DNA of 64,000 nucleotides. Origin: Butyrivibrio sp. M55. Lineage in GTDB: Bacteria > Bacillota > Clostridia > Lachnospirales > Lachnospiraceae. Under the pieces are notes generated by a model. It searched no databases and had not been told where the DNA came from. It saw only the letters and a list, made by a program, of their open reading frames with translations. The position numbers were made by a program, and so were the translations under genes. The DNA lies in NCBI RefSeq assembly GCF_900116865.1, contig NZ_FPCD01000002.1, positions 124,001-188,000 of the forward strand, in the 5' to 3' direction. Every line of letters begins with the position of its first letter. Positions within the stretch are counted from its first letter, which is position 1. Below, in pieces: positions 15,860 through 24,985 of the stretch.

Positions 15860-17536
15860 ATGATACAAAGAGATGAGCGGGCTCTCAAAATAGCCCGGGA
15901 AATGGTAATGATCCCAAGTGTTAATACCACCGAGGGAGAAAGACATATTGCAGATTACTTGGAAAGCTTGATTGGCAGTATGCCGTATTTTAAGAATCAT
16001 CCGCAGCAGTTTGTTGTTAGGGAGTTAAAAGATGACAGGCTTCATCGTAAAAATGTGATGGCTCTCGTGATCGGAGAGAAAAATCCGAGGAAAGAAACCA
16101 TTATATTACACGGACATACAGATACGGTAGGAGTTGAAGACTTTGGAGGATGTAAGGATGTAGCTTTTGATCCGGATCTATTGGCGGAAAGACTTAAGAC
16201 AATGGATCTTCCGGAAAAAGTTAGAAAGGATCTTGAATCCGGGGACTACATGTTTGGCAGAGGCGCGTGTGATATGAAAAGTGGTGATGCTGTTTTTATA
16301 TCGCTTGTTGAATGGCTGTCAGAAAATGTAGCAGAACTTTCGGGAAATGTGATCTTATCTCTTAATCCCGTTGAAGAGAATCTTCATACCGGCGTTATAG
16401 AAGGGCTTGATGTACTTCTTGAATGGAAAGAGAAATACGATCTTTCATATAACCTCGCGATCAATAATGATTATACATGTCCGTTATTTGACAGTGATAA
16501 GAAGATTACTATGTATACAGGAGTGGTCGGAAAGCTTCTTCCATGTTTTTACATTCGTGGAAAGGAAACTCATGTCGGACAGTGTTTTGAAGGGATGGAT
16601 GCAGGCTACATAGCGTCGAGGCTTGTTAACAGAATCCATCTGAATATGGATTTCAGTGATGTATATGACGGCGAAGCATCTATGCCACCTTCAGTATTAA
16701 AGATGAAGGATCTGAAGCCCTGGTATAACGTGCAGACAGCAAAAGATTCTTTTGTATATTTCAATTATTTCGTTCATAATGCCCGGATAGAAGATATTCT
16801 TTCTAAGTTGGTTGCGGCAGCAGAGGGTGCATTGTCGGATACAAGATTAAAGGTTGCAAAGGAAGCATCAAATTATTACAGAACAAGCAAACTTTGCCGG
16901 GAATTTGAGAAAAGTGCCGATATCTCAGAATTTCGAGATCATAAAAATGTTCTTTTATATGAAGAACTTATTGAACTGGTCAAAAACAAAAGAGGTCTTT
17001 CGGCAGAAGAACTACGTGACAAGGAAAATGAAATAACTAAAGCAGAAAAGGAAAACGGAACGGATCTAAGAGAGATTCCGATTAATATTATCAGATACTT
17101 TCTGGGTGAGCTTGGCATAAATGATTCAGTGATAGTGCTGTATTTTGCCCCGCCTTATTGCCCTCACAATATGCTTCAAAAAGAATGTGCGTCTTTAGAA
17201 GACGATCTTAAGAGCATTGCGGGCAAGGTCGGCGAAGAAGCAAAATTTGAGTATCGTTTTATGCATTTTTTCCCAAGTCTTTCTGACAGCAGTTATTTGA
17301 AAATAGATGATTCGGATGAATCTATAGAAAAACTCAAGAGTAATTTTCCTGTGATGGAGCAGCTTTATCCGGTACCTCTTGAGAAAATCAAAAGATTAAA
17401 TATTCCGTCAGTAGACTTTGGATGCTACGGAAAGGATGCACACAAATGGACGGAGAGAGTCAATATTCCGTATACCTTTGAAGTGCTTCCGTATTTATTG
17501 AAGGAAACGTTAAGTTATTTTGGATATATAGAATAG
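15860..17536 (+). CDS. RocB-like M20-family metallohydrolase
   Basis: A 558-residue protein of the M20/M25/M40 family. Metal-site motifs are HGHTDTV (about residues 86-92), GRGACDMKSG (metal-bridging Asp) and NPVEENLHTG (catalytic Glu pair). Its unusual length compared with ordinary M20 peptidases (about 400 residues) fits the RocB subfamily named for the Bacillus arginine-utilisation operon, whose reaction is not established. Its place before an amidinotransferase-fold hydrolase supports a role in hydrolysing an arginine-derived amide or conjugate. GGGAAGGAA precedes the ATG. Confidence 0.85.
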   Translation: MIQRDERALKIAREMVMIPSVNTTEGERHIADYLESLIGSMPYFKNHPQQFVVRELKDDRLHRKNVMALVIGEKNPRKETIILHGHTDTVGVEDFGGCKDVAFDPDLLAERLKTMDLPEKVRKDLESGDYMFGRGACDMKSGDAVFISLVEWLSENVAELSGNVILSLNPVEENLHTGVIEGLDVLLEWKEKYDLSYNLAINNDYTCPLFDSDKKITMYTGVVGKLLPCFYIRGKETHVGQCFEGMDAGYIASRLVNRIHLNMDFSDVYDGEASMPPSVLKMKDLKPWYNVQTAKDSFVYFNYFVHNARIEDILSKLVAAAEGALSDTRLKVAKEASNYYRTSKLCREFEKSADISEFRDHKNVLLYEELIELVKNKRGLSAEELRDKENEITKAEKENGTDLREIPINIIRYFLGELGINDSVIVLYFAPPYCPHNMLQKECASLEDDLKSIAGKVGEEAKFEYRFMHFFPSLSDSSYLKIDDSDESIEKLKSNFPVMEQLYPVPLEKIKRLNIPSVDFGCYGKDAHKWTERVNIPYTFEVLPYLLKETLSYFGYIE

Positions 17537-17554
17537 AGAAAACGAGGGATTAGT

Positions 17555-18391
17555 ATGTTTGTAAAAAATGGAACAGGGGTGTTAAAAAAAGTTCTTGTCA
17601 GCAGACCAAGCTATCTTAAACCGGCCCCTATAAATGAAATAGCAAAAAAGTGGAAGGATACCACAATGGATGTTGCTCTTATGGAAAAAGAGCACAAGAT
17701 CTTGACGGATGCTTATGCTGCAGAGGGAGTTGAAGTTGAATACCTTGAAGCCGATCCCGAAAGACCTAACAGTGTGTTTGCAAGGGACTTCGGAGGATGC
17801 GTAAAAGAAGGGTATATTCTTGGAAAATTCAAACTTTCTATGAGAGACAAGGAACATGTGGATTATGAAAAGAGAATGGAAGAGCTTGGAATTCCTTGTA
17901 TTGCCAGAGTAGATCGCGGACTTTTTGAGGGCGGAGATTTCATGTTTATGAATGAAAGTACGATCGCAATCGGAATGGCAGACCGTTCCAACCCTGAAGG
18001 TGTGTATGAGATAAGAAATCAGCTTGAACCGCTTGGTTACAAAATAATTGGAGTTCCTCTTAATGCGGCATATCTTCATCTTGATATGTGTTTTAATCTT
18101 GTTGATGATCATTTGGCAGTGACATACGCGGACGGGCTTCCCGAGGATTTCAGGAAAACACTTAAAGACATGGATATAGATCTGATAGAGGTTGATGAAG
18201 AGGCAATTTTCCTTCACGGATGTAATCTACAGGCATTGGGTGATCACAGAGTATTGTCTCTTTCGAGAAATACAGAGGTTAACAGACAGCTGAAAGATCA
18301 CGGAATGCGTGTTATTGAGCTTCCAATCACGGAAATTTTAAAAGCCGGCGGCGGTCCCCACTGCATGACATTCCCGCTTATAAGAGAATAA
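17555..18391 (+). CDS. Amidinotransferase/DDAH-fold guanidine hydrolase
   Basis: A 278-residue protein of the pentein superfamily (arginine deiminase, dimethylarginine hydrolase, amidinotransferase). Catalytic motifs are in order: FARDFGG near residue 75, LFEGGDFM (substrate-binding Glu/Asp), AYLHLDMCFN (active-site His with Asp) and the C-terminal GGGPHCMTFP, whose Cys is the nucleophile. The length matches DDAH-like members better than true arginine deiminase (about 410). It likely hydrolyses arginine or an N-substituted arginine to citrulline plus ammonia or amine. It follows the RocB-like gene by 18 bp in the same operon. Confidence 0.85.
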   Translation: MFVKNGTGVLKKVLVSRPSYLKPAPINEIAKKWKDTTMDVALMEKEHKILTDAYAAEGVEVEYLEADPERPNSVFARDFGGCVKEGYILGKFKLSMRDKEHVDYEKRMEELGIPCIARVDRGLFEGGDFMFMNESTIAIGMADRSNPEGVYEIRNQLEPLGYKIIGVPLNAAYLHLDMCFNLVDDHLAVTYADGLPEDFRKTLKDMDIDLIEVDEEAIFLHGCNLQALGDHRVLSLSRNTEVNRQLKDHGMRVIELPITEILKAGGGPHCMTFPLIRE

Positions 18392-18411
18392 AAATATAGG
18401 AGCAGATTAAA

Positions 18412-19491
18412 ATGAGCTATTTTTTCTTAGACGAATATGAACATATGGAACCTTATGTCCCCGGTGAGATGCCAAAGGACAGAGAATACTTGAAACTAAA
18501 CGCAAATGAGTCTTCTTATCCTCCGTCACCAAAGGTTTTGGAGGCTATGAATTCAGCAGAAGTTAATTCCATGGCACATTATTCCGATCCGCACTGCATG
18601 GAGCTTCGCAAGGCTATCGGTGAGGAATATGGTTTTCCTGCTGAGCAGGTATTTGTTGGAAACGGTGCGGATGAGGTATTGGGCTTTTGCATGATGAGCT
18701 TTTTTAAGCCCGGAATGAAGGTATGTTTTCCTGATATCACATACGATTTTTATCGAACCTACTCAACGACTTATCGCCTTGACTTCGAGCAGTTTCCGCT
18801 TAAACAGGATCTGAGCGTGGATGTCGATGAATACGTAAATACAGATAGAGATGTTATTCTTGCAAATCCCAATAACCCGACAGGAAAAGCTATTTCTGTT
18901 GCGGATATTGAACGCATCGTAGCAAAAGATCCCAAGCGCATGGTTATTATCGATGAGGCATATGTGGATTATGGCAATGAGTCCTGTGTAAGTCTTGTCA
19001 AAAAATATAGCAATCTGGTTGTTGTTCAGACTTTTTCAAAATCTCGCAATATGCCGGGAGCACGTATCGGTTTTGCTATATCATCCGAGGATATTATCAG
19101 TGATATGAACAAGATCAAGTTCGCATTTAATCCGTTTAACATGAGCTCACTTGCAATTGTAGGCGGAGTGGCGGCTATTCATGATAAAGATTATTTCCAT
19201 AGATGTGTAAATGAAGTGGAAAGAGTTCGTGCAGATTTTGAAGATGCATTGGAGAACAGGGGATTTGGCGTTATGCGTACCACGACAAATTTTGCATTCT
19301 TTTCATGTCCTGATATTTCTGCTTCAGAGCTTTGCAAGGAGTTAAAGAAGAGGGGTATCCTTGTAAGACATTACAATGATTCAAGAATCAATAATTATCT
19401 GCGGATTACAATCGGAACAGAAAAAGAAATGCAGCGTGTGCTCAGTCAATTAGATGAGATAAGGGGACGCAAATATGATCGTGCTTGCTAG
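18412..19491 (+). CDS. PLP-dependent aminotransferase, histidinol-phosphate-aminotransferase-like
   Basis: A 359-residue fold-type I aminotransferase (class I/II). Key elements: LKLNANESSYPPSPKVLEAM, NPNNPTGKAI (substrate/PLP Asn), DEAYVDYG (PLP-ring Asp) and TFSKSRNMPGARIGF with the Schiff-base Lys and phosphate Arg. It resembles HisC but no other histidine genes are near; being followed by a 2-hydroxyacid dehydrogenase suggests transamination to a 2-oxo acid that is then reduced. AGGAG precedes ATG. Its last 17 bases overlap the next gene. Confidence 0.88.
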   Translation: MSYFFLDEYEHMEPYVPGEMPKDREYLKLNANESSYPPSPKVLEAMNSAEVNSMAHYSDPHCMELRKAIGEEYGFPAEQVFVGNGADEVLGFCMMSFFKPGMKVCFPDITYDFYRTYSTTYRLDFEQFPLKQDLSVDVDEYVNTDRDVILANPNNPTGKAISVADIERIVAKDPKRMVIIDEAYVDYGNESCVSLVKKYSNLVVVQTFSKSRNMPGARIGFAISSEDIISDMNKIKFAFNPFNMSSLAIVGGVAAIHDKDYFHRCVNEVERVRADFEDALENRGFGVMRTTTNFAFFSCPDISASELCKELKKRGILVRHYNDSRINNYLRITIGTEKEMQRVLSQLDEIRGRKYDRAC

Positions 19492-20479
19492 TGATTATGA
19501 AGATCAGCTTTTAAACAGTTATGAGATTACTAAACAGTCAGTGATAGAAGGATTTGGCTTAAGTGAATCCAAGGAAGAGATTTCTTTTTACGTTGAACCC
19601 TACGATACACCGAGGTTCTGGGAACTTTTAGAAAAAGCCACCGGACTTATCACGGCTTTTATTAAGGTAGATGACGCCTTTCTTGATAAAGCACCGAACC
19701 TAAAAATGATATCGGTAAATGCAACAGGTTACAACTCTCTTGATATGGATGCCTTAAAGAAACATGGAGTTGCTATGAGCCATATAACATCCTACTGCAC
19801 ACGTGAAGTTTCGGAGCATGCAATTACATTGATGTTGGCACTTAATAAAAATCTTCCGCAGTACGCTGATGAGATTCGGGGCAGAAAAAAATGGAAGTAT
19901 ATGGATCTGGCGCCGAGAAGAACGGTGGATCATCTGACACTTACAATATTTGGCTTTGGGCAGATAGGGAGAGAGACTTCGAAGCTTGCAAATGCATTAG
20001 GCATGAAGGTACAGGCTGTTGACCCTTATGTAAAAGAAGATGTGGCAAAAGAGTATGATGTGAAAATAGTGGATTTGGATGAAGCGCTTAAGACATCGGA
20101 TGTTGTAATAAACCATATGGTGCTGAACGCATCAACAACCAATTATTTCAACAAGGAATTTTTTGCCGGACTTAAGAAACAACCGATCTTTATAAATGTT
20201 GGACGAGGCGGAAGCGTGGATGAACAGGCTCTTTTAGATGCACTTCAAAACGGCTGTATCTGCTCTGCGGGTCTTGATGTTCTGACTGACGAAGATCCGG
20301 ATGTTGATAAGTGTCCTTTTGCCAAAATGAGCAATGTTATATTGACTCCACACAGTGCCTTTTATTCCGAGGATTCAAACAGGGCACTGGAAGAAATCAG
20401 CGGAAGAAGTATGGGAATGTTTCTGGCGGGCAATATCGATGAGATCCTCGGATTTATCGGTTGTGAAAAGGTTGGGTAG
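19475..20479 (+). CDS. D-2-hydroxyacid dehydrogenase (NAD-dependent)
   Basis: A 334-residue dehydrogenase. The Rossmann loop reads FGFGQIGRETSKLANALG with the Asp of AVDPYV for NAD; catalytic residues appear as Arg in INVGRGGSVDEQAL, Glu in LDVLTDEDPD and His in LTPHSAFYSED. It interconverts 2-oxo and 2-hydroxy acids. Overlap with the upstream aminotransferase gene indicates coupled translation and suggests it reduces that enzyme's product, regenerating NAD in an anaerobe. Exact substrate unknown. Confidence 0.9.
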   Translation: MIVLASDYEDQLLNSYEITKQSVIEGFGLSESKEEISFYVEPYDTPRFWELLEKATGLITAFIKVDDAFLDKAPNLKMISVNATGYNSLDMDALKKHGVAMSHITSYCTREVSEHAITLMLALNKNLPQYADEIRGRKKWKYMDLAPRRTVDHLTLTIFGFGQIGRETSKLANALGMKVQAVDPYVKEDVAKEYDVKIVDLDEALKTSDVVINHMVLNASTTNYFNKEFFAGLKKQPIFINVGRGGSVDEQALLDALQNGCICSAGLDVLTDEDPDVDKCPFAKMSNVILTPHSAFYSEDSNRALEEISGRSMGMFLAGNIDEILGFIGCEKVG

Positions 20480-20485
20480 ATTTCT

Positions 20486-21421
20486 ATGATTTTGATGAGA
20501 CAGATGATCATTCTTTTTTTGCTGATGCTGGTAGGCTATGTTTGCAGAAGGATTAAAATATTAACGGAAGATTCATTCAGACCTTTGTCGGTTATCGTTA
20601 CACAAATAGCCAATCCGGCGCTGATATTAAGCTCGGGCGCTGAAAATGCGCTCGATGTTTCCTCGCTTGAATTGGTTAAGACTGTGGGATTTACTTTTTT
20701 GATATATGGACTGCTTTTGGTGGCCGGCAAGGTGATTCTCAGATTTATAAGAGTTGAAAATAGTAAAAGAAACATCTACGAGCTTATGCTGATGTTTTCA
20801 AATATCGGATTTATGGGAATTCCTTTGGTGAAAATGGTTTTCGGTCCCAAAGAGTTTTTCTATATTACTGTATTTCAGATTCCATATGATATTTTGATCT
20901 ATACCTATGGCGTATATCTTCTCTGTAACGTTTGTGAAGATAATAGTTTATCCGTAAAGCAGCGTATAAAAAATCTTGTTAATCCCGGAAGTGTAGCTGC
21001 TATTGGGGCAATGATAATATATTTATCAAGCTTCAAGCTTCCGGAAATTGTAACAGAGCCGCTCGGAATGCTTGGCAATCTTGCTGCGCCGCTTTCGATG
21101 ATGGTAATTGGTGCATCCTTTTGCAATGTGGATTTTAAATCAATCATATCTGATTATAAATTGGTTTTGTTTTCGCTTTTGAAATTGATAGTTATGCCGA
21201 TGATTTTAATGATTCTTATTGCACAGTTTGGCGTAAGTAAGGAAATGCTGCATGTATGCCTTATAGTATTTGCAACACCGGTAGGCAGTATGGTAGTTAT
21301 GTTTGCTCAACAGTTTGGAACCGGCCGTGAGATAGCCGGTAAGTGCGTTGCATTCACGACTCTTTTGTCGGTGGCGACGATACCATTGCTTCAAGTTGTG
21401 TTGGCAGGGATCATGTTTTAG
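20486..21421 (+). CDS. AEC-family transporter
   Basis: A 311-residue membrane protein with about ten helices, of the auxin-efflux-carrier/malate permease family. Two similar halves are visible: ILFLLMLVGYVCRRIKILTE with NPALILSSG in the first, and IVMPMILMILIAQFG with ATPVGSMVVMFAQQFG in the second. The family moves organic or amino acids. It ends the operon, six bases after the dehydrogenase, so export of a hydroxy acid or amino-acid product is plausible. Its final 11 bases overlap the end of the convergent LysR gene. Confidence 0.88.
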   Translation: MILMRQMIILFLLMLVGYVCRRIKILTEDSFRPLSVIVTQIANPALILSSGAENALDVSSLELVKTVGFTFLIYGLLLVAGKVILRFIRVENSKRNIYELMLMFSNIGFMGIPLVKMVFGPKEFFYITVFQIPYDILIYTYGVYLLCNVCEDNSLSVKQRIKNLVNPGSVAAIGAMIIYLSSFKLPEIVTEPLGMLGNLAAPLSMMVIGASFCNVDFKSIISDYKLVLFSLLKLIVMPMILMILIAQFGVSKEMLHVCLIVFATPVGSMVVMFAQQFGTGREIAGKCVAFTTLLSVATIPLLQVVLAGIMF

Positions 21422-22310
21422 ACATCAACTGTTGTTTGAAGAACTTTACAAGTGCTTCTTCAAACAACAGCGCCTCATTGCTGAGAATGTTATTCTTGTT
21501 GTGGACGATGAACAGCTTCTTCGATAGCCAGTCCTCGTCGAAAGGAATGACTTTTATCTTGTCTGAGCGAATCTTGCGGGCGAGATACATTAGACTTATG
21601 CCCACATTCTGAGAATCCTCGGCCATTTGATGAATGAGATGAACGTCGGAAGTTTCAAGAATGATACTTGGTGCGTTCTTTGAGCCGAGAAAAGTATAGA
21701 TCTGGTTTATGCTTGTAAAGGATGAAGAATCCTTGATGACGAGCGATTCGTTTGCTATTTTTGAAAACGGAACGGAATCATATTTCGCCAGATGATGCGT
21801 TTTATTTACCACAATACAAAAAGATTCCGTACACAAATGTGTATAAGAAATTTTGTGAGGGTTGAACGGGCCGGGAAGTATGGCCAGTTCAACTTCGTTA
21901 TTTTCAACCTTTTTAAGAGCATAGTCATCCGGATACTCTTTTATATTTATCCTTATGTTCGGAAAGTCTTTATTAAACTCCCTGAAAAAAGATGCTGATA
22001 TAAGCTGCGGAACATCGTAAGAACAGTATATTGTAACGGTCTTTACTGTGGATTTTTCCTGGAAAAGCCTGTTTGTTATCACATCATATTCATCGATTAT
22101 ATATTTCGCGTGGATCGCAAGTCGCGCAGCTTCTGCGGTCGGCAGGATCCTGTTGCTTTTATGTTTGAACAACTGCACCCCCAGCTCTTTTTCGAGAGTA
22201 GAGATGGTCTTACTTAGTCCCTGTGGAGTGACAAAAAGATTGTTCGCAGCCTTGGTGATGCTGTTCTGCGAGTATACTTCCAAAAAATAATGTAACTGAC
22301 GCTGATTCAT
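21411..22310 (-). CDS. LysR-family transcriptional regulator
   Basis: A 299-residue regulator. The winged helix-turn-helix is MNQRQLHYFLEVYSQNSITK, AANNLFVTPQGLSKTIS and TLEKELGVQLFKHKSNRILP; the rest is a two-lobed periplasmic-binding-like effector domain. The start at 22310 is chosen because AGGGGG lies eight bases upstream on the reverse strand. It points away from the RidA/oxidase operon across a 340-bp spacer, so it most likely controls that operon, with an amine or amino acid as effector. Convergent with the AEC gene, with an 11-bp overlap. Confidence 0.93.
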   Translation of the reverse strand: MNQRQLHYFLEVYSQNSITKAANNLFVTPQGLSKTISTLEKELGVQLFKHKSNRILPTAEAARLAIHAKYIIDEYDVITNRLFQEKSTVKTVTIYCSYDVPQLISASFFREFNKDFPNIRINIKEYPDDYALKKVENNEVELAILPGPFNPHKISYTHLCTESFCIVVNKTHHLAKYDSVPFSKIANESLVIKDSSSFTSINQIYTFLGSKNAPSIILETSDVHLIHQMAEDSQNVGISLMYLARKIRSDKIKVIPFDEDWLSKKLFIVHNKNNILSNEALLFEEALVKFFKQQLMSKT

Positions 22311-22386
22311 TAGTATTCCCCCTGCGGTGCACTGCGTTACATTCAATGCACCAATACATATAATTACCGATCAAAAAAATAGTACA

Positions 22387-22420
22387 AAAAAGGCGCGCGT
22401 TAATAAAAACGTGCGCCTTT
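22387..22420 (-). terminator. Hairpin in the LysR leader
   Basis: AAAGGCGCGCGTT and AACGTGCGCCTTT (22389-22420) pair with one mismatch across a short AT loop. On the reverse strand a T-run follows the stem (complement of 22377-22388), so the structure would act as a terminator or attenuator about 70 bp ahead of the LysR start codon. Confidence 0.45.
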
Positions 22421-22478
22421 GCAAATTTGTTTTATATGATATATCAATCAGCTCCAAAAGTCAAAATATTAACTCTGC

Positions 22479-22549
22479 TTAAACATTTTGGTTTAACTGC
22501 TAAATCCTTTTTCTGTTTTTCAAGAGCGATTTAAAATGTTATAACATAC
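22479..22549 (+). promoter_or_regulatory. Candidate LysR binding/promoter region of the oxidase operon
   Basis: The spacer contains a dyad CTTAAAC / GTTTAA around 22479-22497 and, further on, the perfect palindrome ATGTTATAACAT (about 22537-22548), whose core could serve as a -10 element. No strong -35 is visible, as expected for an activator-dependent promoter. The assignment rests on spacing between the divergent genes. Confidence 0.3.
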
Positions 22550-22581
22550 GAAAAGCAAAACATACAGCAGCAAGAACAAAG

Positions 22582-22616
22582 GCGTTCACAAAAAAAGTGT
22601 GAGCGCTCTTTTTTTT
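22582..22616 (+). terminator. Intrinsic terminator in the leader of the RidA/oxidase operon
   Basis: GCGTTCACA (22582-22590) pairs with TGTGAGCGC (22598-22606), one G-T pair, followed by TC and eight to nine T residues. The first gene starts only 36 bp later, too close for a separate promoter, so transcripts of the operon must read through it; this points to attenuation or antitermination. Confidence 0.65.
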
Positions 22617-22651
22617 ACCATCTATGAATTTACGAAAGGCAGGGCAAGGAT

Positions 22652-23044
22652 ATGAAAATGGAAAGAACAAATTATAGCTCGGGAGCTCCGCTTGAGGAGA
22701 AGGTTGGATACTCCAGAATGGTAAAGATCGGACCGTATATAAAAATCGGCGGAACCACATCTGTTCAGCCCGACGGAACCGTTTACGGAGAGGATGCTTA
22801 CGAACAGACCAAATATGTACTAGAAAAACAGATCAAACTGTTGGAACAGGCAAATGCCTCTGCCAAAGATGTATTTTCAGTTTTTATTTATACGACGGAT
22901 ATATCGCAGGGGGCGCGGATATGTGAAGCGTATTCGGAGTTTTTCCACGATATAAAACCGCTAAACACAATGGTTGAGATCTCAAGACTTAACAGACCTA
23001 CACAGTTTGTAGAGATAGAACTTGAAGCAATGCTTTCAGAATAG
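22652..23044 (+). CDS. RidA-family (Rid/YjgF) protein
   Basis: A 130-residue trimeric-fold protein. The family core is seen in YSRMVKIGPYIKIGGTTSVQ, ALKQIKLLEQANAS-like helix (here KQIKLLEQANASAKDVFSVF) and RPTQFVEIELEAM near the end. RidA proteins hydrolyse reactive imines or enamines to ketones and ammonia. The conserved Arg of canonical RidA at the substrate pocket is not obvious, so it may belong to a Rid1-7 subgroup. As first gene before a flavoenzyme set that oxidises amines, imine clearance is the natural role. Confidence 0.88.
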   Translation: MKMERTNYSSGAPLEEKVGYSRMVKIGPYIKIGGTTSVQPDGTVYGEDAYEQTKYVLEKQIKLLEQANASAKDVFSVFIYTTDISQGARICEAYSEFFHDIKPLNTMVEISRLNRPTQFVEIELEAMLSE

Positions 23045-23056
23045 GAGGAACAAGAA

Positions 23057-23371
23057 ATGTCTAGAATATCGGAACATCCTATTTTAGGGAAAAAAGAAGA
23101 AGGCAGAGAAGTTGAATTTACCTTTGACGGACAGAAGATGAAAGGCTTTGAGAATGAGCCTATTGCGATAGCACTCAAGGCAAACGGAGTGATGATCCAC
23201 AGATATACAAAGAAAGAACACAAACCAAGAGGTCTCTTTTGTGCAATAGGAAGATGTACCGACTGCGTAATGGTAGTGGATGGAAAGCCAAATATCAGGA
23301 CCTGCGTAACACCTCTTAAAGAAGGAATGGTAGTCAACACGCAGGACGGAGTCAAAGCAGTAGGCATGTAG
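23057..23371 (+). CDS. (2Fe-2S)-binding small subunit (HcnA/OoxD-like)
   Basis: A 104-residue plant-type ferredoxin-fold protein. A four-Cys motif appears as C-A-I-G-R-C-T-D-C at about residues 71-79 with the fourth Cys in IRTCVTP about residue 92, the arrangement of Fer2_4 subunits of HcnABC, opine oxidase and dye-linked proline dehydrogenases. It begins 13 bp after ridA with AGGAGG upstream. It should bridge electrons between the two FAD subunits encoded next. Confidence 0.9.
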   Translation: MSRISEHPILGKKEEGREVEFTFDGQKMKGFENEPIAIALKANGVMIHRYTKKEHKPRGLFCAIGRCTDCVMVVDGKPNIRTCVTPLKEGMVVNTQDGVKAVGM

Positions 23372-23384
23372 GAGGTAACGTTCT

Positions 23385-24962
23385 ATGAAAAGATACGAGG
23401 TAATAATCGTCGGTGCCGGCCCGGCAGGACTTTCGGCAGCTATTGAGGCAGCCAAGAAAGGACTTAAGGTAGTCGTATTCGATGAGAATGATAAACCGGG
23501 CGGACAGCTCTTTAAGCAGATTCATAAGTTTTTCGGATCAAAAGAGCATCACGCCAAGATAAGAGGATATAAGATCGGCGAAGAACTCTTGAAAGAAGCT
23601 GGTGAGCTCGGAGTAGAAGTTGTTCTTAACGCAACGGTCGTAGGCTTATATCCCGACAAAGAAGTAAATGTAAGGATCAATGATGAGATACACCACTTTA
23701 AGGGCGACACGGTAATAATTGCAACCGGAGCTTCCGAAAATATGGTCACTTTCCCCGGATGGACACTTCCCGGAGTTATCGGAGCCGGTGCAGCGCAGAC
23801 AATGATGAACATACACGGCATTCGTCCCGGAAAAAAGATCCTGATGCTCGGTTCGGGAAATGTAGGACTTGTAGTTTCTTTCCAGCTCTTGCAGGCAGGA
23901 TGTGAAGTGGTAGCAATTGTTGATGCTGCTCCAAGAATCGGCGGATACGGAGTTCACGCATCAAAGGTTTCAAGGACGGGAGTTCCTTTCTACCTCTCAC
24001 ACACGATCAAGCAGGTTCACGGAGAAGATTGTGTTACAGGCGTAACCATCACAGAGGTCGACGATCATTTTGCACCGATACCCGATACCGAGAAGTTCTT
24101 CGAAGTTGATACAGTCTGCATGGCGGTTGGCTTATCTCCTATGTCACAGCTTCTTAAGATGGCCGGTTGTGTTATGGAAGATAATCCAAAGCGCGGAGGC
24201 CAGGTGCCTATCGTTGATGAATATGGTGAGACATCCGTTTCGGGAATATTTGCGGCAGGTGATGTATCCGGAATCGAGGAAGCTTCATCGGCCATGATCG
24301 AAGGAAAAATGGCAGGCGTGTGCGTAGCGGAGTACCTCGGATATATCGATGAGGAAGAAAAAGACAGCCTCCTTAAAGTATTCGATGCAGACCTTAACAG
24401 CTTGAGACAGGGAATGTTTGCTCCCAAGAACAGAGGAAAACTCATAGAGAGCACCGAAGAAGGAATCGAGATATCCAAGAACCTTCTTAAAAAGGGATAT
24501 GTAAAAGACGATGAGATTGAGAGATTCCCCGGTGTCGTTCATAAGTCGGGAGTTCATCCTGTGATCGAATGTACGCAGAATATCCCCTGCAACCCGTGCC
24601 AGGATGCATGCAAAAAAGGCTGTATTTCAACAGGAAAAAATATCACATACCTTCCTTTTGTTAAGGACGGAAGCGAATGTATCAACTGCGGAATGTGCGT
24701 AGCAAGCTGCTCGGGACAGGCGATATTCCTTGTAAACGAAGATTGCGGCGACGGAAGCGCAACCGTAACCCTTCCATATGAATTCTTCCCGCTTCCTGAA
24801 GTAGGAACGGTTGGATTCGGACTTTCAAGAAAAGGCGAGAAGCTCTGCGAAGCAGAAGTTGTTTCTGTAAAGAGCGTCGGAGCATTCGATCATACAAACC
24901 TTCTTACCATGAAGGTTCCGAAGGAATATGCGATGAAAGCAAGGTTTTTCAAATGTAGTTAA
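23385..24962 (+). CDS. FAD/NAD(P)-binding oxidoreductase subunit with 4Fe-4S domain (HcnB/OoxA-like)
   Basis: A 525-residue flavoprotein. The N-terminal dinucleotide motif is VIIVGAGPAGLSAAIEAAKK, a second Rossmann motif is ILMLGSGNVGLVVS, and the FAD-closing segment is GIFAAGDVSGI. From about residue 385 a ferredoxin-type region holds Cys clusters: CTQNIPCNPCQDACKKGC and CINCGMCVASC, fit for two 4Fe-4S clusters. Typical HcnB/OoxA proteins carry a C-terminal BFD-like domain; here that domain is a separate gene downstream. It probably passes electrons from the substrate-oxidising DAO-type subunit to a carrier in the anaerobic cell. Confidence 0.9.
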   Translation: MKRYEVIIVGAGPAGLSAAIEAAKKGLKVVVFDENDKPGGQLFKQIHKFFGSKEHHAKIRGYKIGEELLKEAGELGVEVVLNATVVGLYPDKEVNVRINDEIHHFKGDTVIIATGASENMVTFPGWTLPGVIGAGAAQTMMNIHGIRPGKKILMLGSGNVGLVVSFQLLQAGCEVVAIVDAAPRIGGYGVHASKVSRTGVPFYLSHTIKQVHGEDCVTGVTITEVDDHFAPIPDTEKFFEVDTVCMAVGLSPMSQLLKMAGCVMEDNPKRGGQVPIVDEYGETSVSGIFAAGDVSGIEEASSAMIEGKMAGVCVAEYLGYIDEEEKDSLLKVFDADLNSLRQGMFAPKNRGKLIESTEEGIEISKNLLKKGYVKDDEIERFPGVVHKSGVHPVIECTQNIPCNPCQDACKKGCISTGKNITYLPFVKDGSECINCGMCVASCSGQAIFLVNEDCGDGSATVTLPYEFFPLPEVGTVGFGLSRKGEKLCEAEVVSVKSVGAFDHTNLLTMKVPKEYAMKARFFKCS

Positions 24963-24985
24963 AGAAGTGAAAAGGAGCGATCGTT

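Noticed and set aside
18412..19491. Histidine biosynthesis gene hisC
   Set aside because: Fold-type I aminotransferase motifs fit HisC, but no other his genes are present and the context is an arginine-type catabolic operon, so no symbol was given.
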